Positions 7,056-12,054 of a stretch of 12,054 nucleotides of DNA are shown one piece after another. Each line of letters opens with the position of its first letter. Positions within the stretch are counted from its first letter, which is position 1. The stretch comes from DAOTZU01 sp034433995. GTDB lineage: Bacteria; Chloroflexota; Anaerolineae; UBA1429. The DNA lies in the NCBI GenBank assembly GCA_034433995.1, contig DAOTZU010000013.1:1-12054 (forward strand), written 5' to 3'. Both the position numbers and the translations under genes were made by a program. The notes under the pieces are model-generated. The model saw only the letters and a program-made list of their open reading frames with translations, had not been told where the DNA came from and made no database searches.

Positions 7056-7282
7056 CTTGCCTCCTTACGCGAGCTGAGTTGTGGCTCTTGCCACCATCAT
7101 GCCCAGGATACCTGGAGGAGGGCGCAAATACATCGGGCATGTTTGCCAAAGCGTCGGGTTATCTTCTTGGGCAATCTCTCCAAGATATACTGCCCAGGCG
7201 GCGAAAGTATATCGTCAAAGCAGTGTAAACAAAAAGTCAGAAGGCGTTAGTCACCAATCAGTATCTTTTCCTCAATAACCCC
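7056..7282. promoter_or_regulatory. Non-coding upstream region of amt with several inverted repeats
   Basis: No credible gene lies here. Visible elements are GATATAC/GTATATC inverted arms (7184-7190 and 7207-7213, 16 bp apart), TGGGCA/TGCCCA arms (7168-7173 and 7191-7196), CCAGG-ATA-CCTGG (7103-7115) and GTGGC-TCTT-GCCAC (7081-7094). In the amt transcript the last two would form small hairpins ahead of the ribosome binding site. A minus-strand TTGACG (near 7215) has no -10 at standard spacing, so I do not call an amt promoter. I found no -24/-12 sigma54 motif. Confidence 0.4.
7184..7213. repeat. Operator-like inverted repeat GATATAC-N16-GTATATC upstream of amt
   Basis: The arms at 7184-7190 and 7207-7213 are perfect 7-bp inverted copies, AT-rich in a GC-rich setting. 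Their centre lies about 143 bp upstream of the amt ATG. They may bind a dimeric regulator; no regulator gene is nearby. Confidence 0.4.
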
Positions 7283-7288
7283 TATAAT
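7283..7288 (+). promoter_or_regulatory. Predicted -10 box for the small membrane/secreted protein operon
   Basis: A perfect TATAAT lies at 7283-7288, with no good -35 at 16-18 bp. Initiation near 7295 would exclude the in-frame ATG at 7300 as a useful start and supports the ATG at 7348. Confidence 0.45.
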
Positions 7289-7347
7289 AGCTGTAGAAGA
7301 TGGGATGGTCAGAGTGGAAGGGGCAAGAGTTCGGGGAGGGCTGTAAC

Positions 7348-7680
7348 ATGGGCGACCTTCTCTTCCTGCTGGTGGTGCTGCTCTTGTTGGCCGGGCTGGT
7401 GCGTTTGCTGCGCCGCCCCCAAGCCGCGGCGCCCGCCCCCACCATCGTCGTAAGCGGGGGATCCGCCGCCGGCGTGGCGCAACAGGCCGGCGCGCTCTTG
7501 ATCGCTCTGGTCGTGATCGCTGTGCTGCTCGCCTTTGTTTTGGGCATCGGGGTTGATGTGCAGGTCACGTTGCCTTCGGTGGGCACCACCCCCACGCCGC
7601 GGGCCAAAGCCCCGCTGGCACCAGGGGCGACGCCCTTCCCCGCGGTGCCGGGGCAGGTTTACCAACCCGTTGGCCTCTGA
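7348..7680 (+). CDS. Small two-span membrane protein with Pro/Ala-rich tail, function unknown
   Basis: The product has 110 residues. I start it at the ATG at 7348, which has GGGGAGGG eight bases upstream. The frame is open 16 codons earlier, but that stretch is polar, Trp/Glu-containing and covers the ribosome binding site. Two hydrophobic spans are visible: residues 2-20 (GDLLFLLVVLLLLAGLVRLL) and about 44-69 (AGALLIALVVIAVLLAFVLG). A short loop with RR and Ala/Pro joins them. The C-terminal 40 residues are Pro/Thr/Ala-rich (TTPTPRAKAPLAPG) and probably outside the cell. I do not recognise a family. It precedes the secreted Ig-like gene by 33 bp, so the two are probably co-transcribed and may act together at the cell surface. 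Confidence 0.7.
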   Translation: MGDLLFLLVVLLLLAGLVRLLRRPQAAAPAPTIVVSGGSAAGVAQQAGALLIALVVIAVLLAFVLGIGVDVQVTLPSVGTTPTPRAKAPLAPGATPFPAVPGQVYQPVGL

Positions 7681-7713
7681 GGGGGCGCTTGGACCTCACG
7701 AGAGGAGGGTAAG

Positions 7714-8175
7714 ATGCGACGGTGCTTGATGGCTGTTCTCTTGGTTGTCCTCGTATTGGGCTTGGGGTTGCGGCCCCAAACCGCCCTGGCCTGGAGCGGC
7801 GAGGGGTGCTGGCAGGAGGACGGTGTGGTGCAGCCAGGGGCGGGCCGCAGGACGACCCTCAACAGCGCGGCGGCGACCCGATTGTTGGTTTCCCTGCGCT
7901 ATCCCATCACGGGGCAGGGCGGGATGCAGACGGTTTCGGTGAGCCTGGTGGGGAGCGATGGTCGAGGCGTGGCGGGCGTCTTGGTGCGCATCAGCGTGAA
8001 GGATAACCGGGGCATCCGTTATTACACGGCCGGCCCCACCAACGCCGGCGGGCGCGCCGTGTGCACCTTCCCTGTGGGCCAGGCGGCGCCGGGTTCCCGG
8101 GTGGTGGTGGAGGCGCTGGCCATCTATCGCGGCGTCGCGGTGAGAGGCAGCGCTTCCTATCTCGTCGGCAAGTGA
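7714..8175 (+). CDS. Small secreted protein with Ig-like (Big-1/transthyretin-type) fold, function unknown
   Basis: The product has 153 residues, starting at an ATG with GGAGGG four bases upstream. Residues 1-26 are a signal peptide (MRRC, long hydrophobic core, TALA). The mature part has one beta-sandwich-like region, residues about 60-150. It contains MQTVSVSLVGSDGRGVAGV, VRISVKDNRG, then TNAGGRAVCTFPVG and a closing ASYLVGK. The pattern of variable strands ending in a 'T-N-A-G-G-R-A' turn resembles Big-1/invasin-type or transthyretin-like Ig domains used in surface proteins. Two mature cysteines (GEGCW and RAVCTF) could form a disulphide. It has no lipobox or anchor, so it is probably released or held by a partner such as the membrane protein just upstream. 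A strong terminator follows. The fold is a by-eye assignment. Confidence 0.75.
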   Translation: MRRCLMAVLLVVLVLGLGLRPQTALAWSGEGCWQEDGVVQPGAGRRTTLNSAAATRLLVSLRYPITGQGGMQTVSVSLVGSDGRGVAGVLVRISVKDNRGIRYYTAGPTNAGGRAVCTFPVGQAAPGSRVVVEALAIYRGVAVRGSASYLVGK

Positions 8176-8200
8176 TCCTGTCCCCTCGTCCCCCAGGGCA

Positions 8201-8234
8201 TGCGCCCCGCCCTCCTCTGGGAGGGCGGGGCGCA
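8201..8234. terminator. Strong GC-rich 15-bp hairpin shared by convergent genes
   Basis: Arms at 8201-8215 and 8220-8234 (TGCGCCCCGCCCTCC and its exact complement) enclose the loop TCTG. AATCTTGTT follows on the plus strand. It lies 25 bp after the secreted protein stop and 26 bp beyond the ssb stop, so it can terminate transcription from both sides. Confidence 0.85.
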
Positions 8235-8260
8235 ATCTTGTTAGGGGAACGCCGGTGCCG

Positions 8261-8662
8261 CTAGAAGGGGATGTCCTCTTCCTGCACGGTATCCGGCGGC
8301 GTCACCTCTTCCTCGGCCTTGGCGGCGCCCTCGGCCCGGGCGCTGAGGAAGCGCACCACCTGGGCCGTCACCTCCAAGGAGGCGCGCCATTGGCCGTCTC
8401 GCCCTTGGAAGGGGCGCGGTTCTGCCAATTCTCCTTCCACCATGACCAACTGGCCTTTGGTCAGGAATTGGTTACAGGTTTCGGCCTGCCGCCGCCAGGC
8501 GCTGACGCGGAACCACACCGTGCGCTGTTGCTGCTGGCCGTTGGCGTCGGTCCAACGGCGATCGGTGGCCACGCTGAACGTGGTCACCGGTGTGCCATCG
8601 GGGGTATAGCGCATCTGCGGATCGCTCCCCAGCCGGCCGATGATAAAGATCCTCTGAAACAT
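8261..8662 (-). CDS. ssb: Single-stranded DNA-binding protein
   Basis: SSB coats single-stranded DNA in replication, repair and recombination. I choose the ATG at 8662, with GAGGAGG five bases upstream, giving 133 residues starting MFQRIFIIGRLGSDPQMRYT. The upstream frame adds 31 residues that overlap the promoter and do not resemble SSB. The OB fold spans residues 1-108, with the typical PVTTFSVATDRRW, RTVWFRVSAW and GQLVMVEGEL strands. The linker is only about 18 residues and Ala/Glu-rich. The C-terminus is EEDIPF, the acidic tip that recruits partner proteins in bacterial SSBs. It is shorter than the common 150-180 residues. It sits alone with its own promoter, rather than beside rpsF/rpsR, 96 bp after aspS. 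Confidence 0.93.
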   Translation of the reverse strand: MFQRIFIIGRLGSDPQMRYTPDGTPVTTFSVATDRRWTDANGQQQQRTVWFRVSAWRRQAETCNQFLTKGQLVMVEGELAEPRPFQGRDGQWRASLEVTAQVVRFLSARAEGAAKAEEEVTPPDTVQEEDIPF

Positions 8663-8702
8663 GGGCGCCTCCTCTTGGCCACAACATGGCGGAACTGTGG
8701 CA

Positions 8703-8731
8703 ATTATAACACGCCCCGCGCACTCGCACAA
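8703..8731 (-). promoter_or_regulatory. Predicted sigma70 promoter of ssb
   Basis: On the minus strand TTGTGC (8731-8726) and a perfect TATAAT (8708-8703) are separated by exactly 17 bp. Initiation near 8696 would give a leader of about 34 bases including the ribosome binding site. This is the best-formed promoter in the window. Confidence 0.75.
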
Positions 8732-8758
8732 TGCCGCCAGCCCGCTCGATGGCATCCC

Positions 8759-10519
8759 TCACAGATCGAGCTTGATGTGCAATTCGCGCAATTGTTTCTC
8801 GCTGATGGGCGAGGGGGCCTGGGTCATCAAATCCACGGCGCTCTGGGTCTTGGGGAAGGCCATCACCTCGCGGATGTTCGGCTCGCCGGCCAGGAGCATC
8901 ACCAGGCGGTCAATGCCGGGGGCGATGCCGCCGTGGGGCGGGGCGCCGAACTCGAACGCCTCCAGGAGATGGCCGAATTGGGCCTGGGCCTCCGCCTCGC
9001 TGAGGCCGATGGCGCGGAACATGCGGCTCTGGATATCCCGCCGATGGATGCGGATGCTGCCCCCGCCCACCTCGTAGCCGTTGGCCACGATGTCGTAGGC
9101 CTTGGCCCGCACCCGGGCCGGATCCGTCTCCAAGAAAGGAAGATCCTCATCCAGGGGGGCGGTGAAGGGGTGATGCACCGCCTGGAAACGGCCCTCCTCC
9201 TCGTTCCATTCCAGGAGCGGGAAATCCAAGATCCAAGCAAAGCCGAGGACGCGGTCATCGAGGAGCCCCAGACGGCGCCCCATCTCCAGCCGCAATTGCC
9301 CCAGCGCCTCGGCCACCACGGCGGGCTTATCGGCCACGAGCAACACCAGATCCCCCGCCTTGGCCTCCATGCGTTGCACGATCCCCTGTAGCTCCTCCGG
9401 CGAGAGGACTTTGCTGAGGGGCGAACGCACCTCGTCCGCGCGCACACTGATCCACGAGAGGCCCTTGGCCCCCCACCCTTTGACCAGCTCGGCCAGCTCG
9501 TCGAGCTGGCGCCGGGTGTAATCGGCGCACCCTTGGGCGCGGATCCCCTTCACCTGGCCGCCGGCCTGCACTGTCTCGCTAAAGGCGCGGAAGGCGCTCT
9601 GGGCCACCAGGTCCGAAAGGTCCGTCAGCAGCATGCCAAAACGGATATCCGGCTTGTCGCTGCCGTAGAGGGCCAGCGCTTGGGCGTAGGTGAAACGGGG
9701 AAACGGCTCCAGCAAGCAGCGTTTGTCGCTCACGGCGGGCACCAAGGCCCGGAACAGCCCCTCGATCAGCTCCAGGATGTCCTCGCGGTCCACGAAGGAC
9801 ATCTCCAGGTCGAGCTGGGTGAACTCGGGTTGGCGATCGGCGCGCTGGTCTTCATCGCGGAAGCAACGGGCGATCTGAAAATAGCGTTCGAACCCGGCCA
9901 CCATCAACAATTGCTTCAACTGTTGGGGCGATTGGGGCAGGGCGTAGAACTTGCCCGGATGGAGGCGGCTGGGCACCACGTAATCCCGCGCTCCTTCGGG
10001 GGTGCTCTTGATCAGGATGGGCGTCTCGATCTCGATGAAATCTCGGTCAGAGAGGTATTCGCGGATGAACCGCACCACCCGATGGCGCAAAATAATGTTG
10101 CGCTGCATGCGCTCGCGGCGCAGGTCGAGGTAGCGATAGCGCAGGCGCAACGTTTCATCCACTTCTGTGTCTTCGTTGATGTAAAAAACGGGCGTCTTGG
10201 CCTCGTTCAGGATCTCCACCTCTTGGGCCAGCACTTCGATCTCGCCGGTGGCCATCTTGGGGTTCTCCAGGCCCTCCGGGCGCAGGGCCACCGTGCCTGT
10301 GACGCGCAACACATATTCGTTGCGCACGCCGGCCACGGCGCTGTGGGCGGCAAAGGAGACGCTGGGATTGAACACCACCTGGGTGATGCCAAAGCGGTCG
10401 CGCAGATCCACAAAAACCAGGTTGCCGTGATCGCGCCGGCGGTGCACCCAGCCGGCCAAAGTGACCTTTTGGCCTACATCCGTTCGCCGCAATTGCCCAC
10501 AGGTGTGCGTCTTGAGCAT
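8759..10519 (-). CDS. aspS: Aspartyl-tRNA synthetase, bacterial type, probably non-discriminating
   Basis: This class IIb synthetase charges tRNA-Asp with aspartate in the cytosol. It has 586 residues, normal for the bacterial form, with an ATG at 10519 behind GGGAGAGG. The N-terminal OB anticodon-binding domain (residues 1-105) carries GWVHRRRDHGNLVFVDLRDR. The catalytic core has ETPILIKSTPEGARDYVVPSR-type motif 1 context, motif 2 (FRDEDQRADRQPEFTQLDLE, about residues 220-240) and motif 3 (GGIAPGIDRLVMLL, about 528-545). The bacterial GAD insertion lies at about 285-410. Residues His31 and Gly83 correspond to positions reported for non-discriminating enzymes that also charge tRNA-Asn. It has its own promoter at 10561-10588. 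No terminator is visible before ssb, so some read-through is possible. Confidence 0.97.
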   Translation of the reverse strand: MLKTHTCGQLRRTDVGQKVTLAGWVHRRRDHGNLVFVDLRDRFGITQVVFNPSVSFAAHSAVAGVRNEYVLRVTGTVALRPEGLENPKMATGEIEVLAQEVEILNEAKTPVFYINEDTEVDETLRLRYRYLDLRRERMQRNIILRHRVVRFIREYLSDRDFIEIETPILIKSTPEGARDYVVPSRLHPGKFYALPQSPQQLKQLLMVAGFERYFQIARCFRDEDQRADRQPEFTQLDLEMSFVDREDILELIEGLFRALVPAVSDKRCLLEPFPRFTYAQALALYGSDKPDIRFGMLLTDLSDLVAQSAFRAFSETVQAGGQVKGIRAQGCADYTRRQLDELAELVKGWGAKGLSWISVRADEVRSPLSKVLSPEELQGIVQRMEAKAGDLVLLVADKPAVVAEALGQLRLEMGRRLGLLDDRVLGFAWILDFPLLEWNEEEGRFQAVHHPFTAPLDEDLPFLETDPARVRAKAYDIVANGYEVGGGSIRIHRRDIQSRMFRAIGLSEAEAQAQFGHLLEAFEFGAPPHGGIAPGIDRLVMLLAGEPNIREVMAFPKTQSAVDLMTQAPSPISEKQLRELHIKLDL

Positions 10520-10560
10520 ATTTCCTCTCCCCCAGGGATCATGGAAGCATAGTTCTTTGG

Positions 10561-10588
10561 ATTATACACGCTCGGACGGCCTCGACAA
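10561..10588 (-). promoter_or_regulatory. Predicted sigma70 promoter of aspS
   Basis: On the minus strand a perfect TATAAT lies at 10566-10561, with TTGTCG at 10588-10583 after a 16-bp spacer. Initiation near 10554 gives a leader of about 35 bases. I see no T-box or other long leader structure. Confidence 0.6.
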
Positions 10589-10622
10589 ATTGCGCGGCGG
10601 CGTAAAAAGAGGCCTGTCCAAA

Positions 10623-10726
10623 GATGTGGGCCTTGCCCGCCGTCGGATGGAATCCGACGGCTCTGCTTGCCAAGCCCGCGATGCGGGCTTATCATCCGCA
10701 GACGTCGGTTTCCAACCGGCGGGAGC
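10623..10726. repeat. Multi-hairpin repeat, copy 1
   Basis: The 104-bp unit starts GATGTGGG and ends GGGAGC. It contains successive perfect or near-perfect hairpins: GGGC-CTT-GCCC (10628-10638), GCCGTCGGA-TGGAA-complement (10639-10661), AAGCCCGC-GAT-GCGGGCTT (10672-10690) and CGTCGGTT-TCC-AACCGGCG (10703-10721, one T-G wobble). It is non-coding and lies between the divergent promoters of aspS and the peptidoglycan-binding gene. Confidence 0.9.
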
Positions 10727-10741
10727 GCTGGACAGCGAAAG

Positions 10742-10845
10742 GATGTGGGCCTTGCCCGCCGTCGGATGGAATCCGACGGCTCTGCTTGCCAAGCCCGCGG
10801 CGCGGGCTTATTATCCGCAGACGTCGGTTTCCAACCGACGGGAGC
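10742..10845. repeat. Multi-hairpin repeat, copy 2 (119-bp period)
   Basis: This is the second copy of the unit at 10623-10726, identical at 100 of 104 positions. The four differences are all transitions: two in the loop of the third hairpin, one in a linker, and one that turns the T-G wobble of the last hairpin into a T-A pair (10822-10840). Every stem is kept. A 15-bp spacer that can form a small hairpin (CGCT-GGAC-AGCG) separates the copies. Confidence 0.9.
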
Positions 10846-10870
10846 CCTTCCCCGACGCCCTCGCGGCGGC

Positions 10871-10899
10871 TGTGATGGCGGCGCTTTTTGGGCTATAAT
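10871..10899 (+). promoter_or_regulatory. Predicted sigma70 promoter of the peptidoglycan-binding gene
   Basis: A perfect TATAAT lies at 10894-10899. The hexamer 17 bp upstream, TGTGAT (10871-10876), is a poor -35. Initiation near 10906 would place the GTG start about 20 bases in, after AGGAAAG. Confidence 0.5.
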
Positions 10900-10926
10900 G
10901 TGCCCCAGGAAAGGAAAGAGCCCAAC

Positions 10927-12054
10927 GTGAAACGCCGTCCTTACATCCGTTTGGTTGGTGTCCTGTATCAGTTGGCCTTGTCCCTTGGCGTGGCCCTCTT
11001 GGCCGTTTTGCTCCTCCTGGGTGGTTTCCTTTGGGCTTATCAGGCGCGTTATCAGGAGACCATCCTGCCGGGGGTTGCCATCCTCGATGTGCCGGTGGGC
11101 GGGCTAACCCGCGCGCAAGCTCTGGCGCGGCTGGAACAGGAGCTGGCCGGGCGGGGTTGGCTCTATCTTGAGCTCCACACGGCCGAGAACCGGTGGGTGA
11201 TCTCGGCGCAAGACATGGGCGGCAGCCTTGATCTGCCCGGCGCCGTGGCCCAGGCATGGCGCTTGGGGCGCAGTGGCATCTATCGCCATGATCTCATCAC
11301 CCGGGCCAAGCTGCTCTGGTGGGGCTATTCCCTCGTGCCCACCTTCCACCTGGAACCGGGGCCGGCGCTGATGGTGTTGCAACAAATCGCTCGCCAGGTC
11401 AACCATCCGGCGCGGCGGGCGCAGTTGCAGGTGGCGGGGTTACAGGCGTTCGGCGGCGCCGCGGAGCTGGGGCGCGAGCTGGATCTCGCCGCCACCCGCG
11501 AGTTGATCGTCCAAAAGGTGAGCAAGACGCTGGGCACCTCCGGTTGGGGCAAGGCGCCCCGCTTGCTGCGCCTCTGGCACCAGGGCGCGGAGTTTCATGC
11601 GCCCCTGGCGCCGTTATCCATCCCCCTGCAATTCCGCGAGCTTGCGCCGCCCCTGAGCGAGGTGGCCGGCGCCCAGGAGCGAGCACAGACCCTCTTGAGG
11701 GCGCCCCTGACCCTCACCTTCACCTTCCAGGATACCGAGTCCGATGGCCGCCTGCGCGCCTACACGCGACGTTGGACCGTGGACCAGGCGGTTCTCTCCT
11801 CCTGGCTGACGTTGCAACCCGCCCGCCTGGGCGAGGCCGCCACGGTGCAGGCGGGCCTGGACGAGGCCAAGATCGCGGCTTATGTGCAGGCCCTCGCCGA
11901 GGAGATCGCCCGGCCTCCGCGGGAGGCGCGCTTTGCTTATGACCCCGCCACGGCCAAGCTCACCGTGGTAGCGCCGGGTCAGATAGGCTACAACTTGGAC
12001 GTGGCCGCCGCGCAACAGATGGTGATGCAGGCATGTTTCGGCCCGCAACGGGAG
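10927..12054 (+). CDS. Membrane-anchored peptidoglycan-binding (VanW/YoaR-type) protein, 3' end missing
   Basis: 376 residues are visible and the frame continues past the window. I start it at the GTG at 10927, with AGGAAAG about eight bases upstream. Residues 1-12 are basic (KRRPYIR) and residues 13-37 form one transmembrane span, so the rest is outside the membrane. Residues 44-75 (ILPGVAILDVPVGGLTRAQA then a leucine-rich helix) match the opening of VanW/YoaR-type proteins. Residues about 317-376 look like a peptidoglycan-binding type 4 domain: LDEAKIAAYVQALAEEIARP, then REARFAYDPATAKLTVV and GQIGYNLDV. A weaker earlier copy may lie at about 140-195. Such proteins usually end in a VanW, G5 or L,D-transpeptidase (YkuD) domain, which cannot be seen here. 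The role is probably in cell-wall binding or remodelling. It diverges from aspS across the repeat region. Confidence 0.75.
   Translation, partial: MKRRPYIRLVGVLYQLALSLGVALLAVLLLLGGFLWAYQARYQETILPGVAILDVPVGGLTRAQALARLEQELAGRGWLYLELHTAENRWVISAQDMGGSLDLPGAVAQAWRLGRSGIYRHDLITRAKLLWWGYSLVPTFHLEPGPALMVLQQIARQVNHPARRAQLQVAGLQAFGGAAELGRELDLAATRELIVQKVSKTLGTSGWGKAPRLLRLWHQGAEFHAPLAPLSIPLQFRELAPPLSEVAGAQERAQTLLRAPLTLTFTFQDTESDGRLRAYTRRWTVDQAVLSSWLTLQPARLGEAATVQAGLDEAKIAAYVQALAEEIARPPREARFAYDPATAKLTVVAPGQIGYNLDVAAAQQMVMQACFGPQRE

Noticed and set aside
7081..7278. Short plus-strand frames in the gap upstream of amt
   Set aside because: They overlap each other, lack ribosome binding sites and have no protein-like composition; the region looks regulatory.
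8663..8755. 31-residue N-terminal extension of SSB
   Set aside because: It contains the promoter and ribosome binding site, is Cys-rich and has no similarity to SSB starts. The ATG at 8662 gives the canonical N-terminus.
8255..10552. Long plus-strand frames (378 and 339 codons) opposite ssb and aspS
   Set aside because: They are mirror frames of conserved genes, with His/Gly/Leu-rich composition and no domain.
10623..10845. Possible CRISPR array
   Set aside because: There are only two units, each 104 bp with internal hairpins and a 15-bp spacer. This is not the repeat-spacer geometry of CRISPR, and no cas gene is present.

Overview
The window is GC-rich bacterial DNA with short intergenic gaps, good Shine-Dalgarno sequences and sigma70-type promoters. 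The best lineage clue is the secreted protein at 3763-5361. It ends in a long Thr/Pro linker followed by a short aromatic-LPLVLK tail, an arrangement I associate with Chloroflexota (Anaerolineae and relatives). The bacterial-type aspartyl-tRNA synthetase carries residues linked to the non-discriminating form, which fits a lineage that makes Asn-tRNA by transamidation. No sequence database was consulted, so the placement is an inference.

Layout. (1) 1-3554, minus strand: an operon proB - proA - transaldolase-family gene, with the last gene cut by the window edge. ProB and ProA perform the first two steps of proline synthesis from glutamate. The third gene retains the Schiff-base lysine but has an unusual active site. 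(2) 3555-3762: a divergent promoter region with a 7-bp inverted repeat. (3) 3763-5361, plus strand: a secreted carbohydrate-binding-type protein (malectin-like plus a DNRLRE/CBM96-like module), ended by a hairpin shared with the convergent genes. (4) 5444-7055, minus strand: an Amt ammonium transporter followed by a 36-residue single-span membrane protein with a strong ribosome binding site. (5) 7056-7347: a structured leader and divergent regulatory region. (6) 7348-8175, plus strand: a small two-span membrane protein and a small secreted Ig-like protein, ending in a strong GC-rich terminator. (7) 8261-10519, minus strand: ssb and aspS, each with its own promoter. (8) 10520-10926: a divergent region holding two tandem 104-bp copies of a multi-hairpin repeat. 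(9) 10927-end, plus strand: a membrane-anchored protein with peptidoglycan-binding (VanW/YoaR-type) repeats, cut by the window edge.

Most of the window is housekeeping (proline synthesis, ammonium uptake, aspartate charging, DNA maintenance) interleaved with cell-surface genes. I found no mobile element, CRISPR array, tRNA or rRNA. The parts least explained by known families are the Gln-type transaldolase active site, the amt-linked micro-protein, the LPLVLK-tailed surface protein and the tandem structured repeat between aspS and the peptidoglycan-binding gene.
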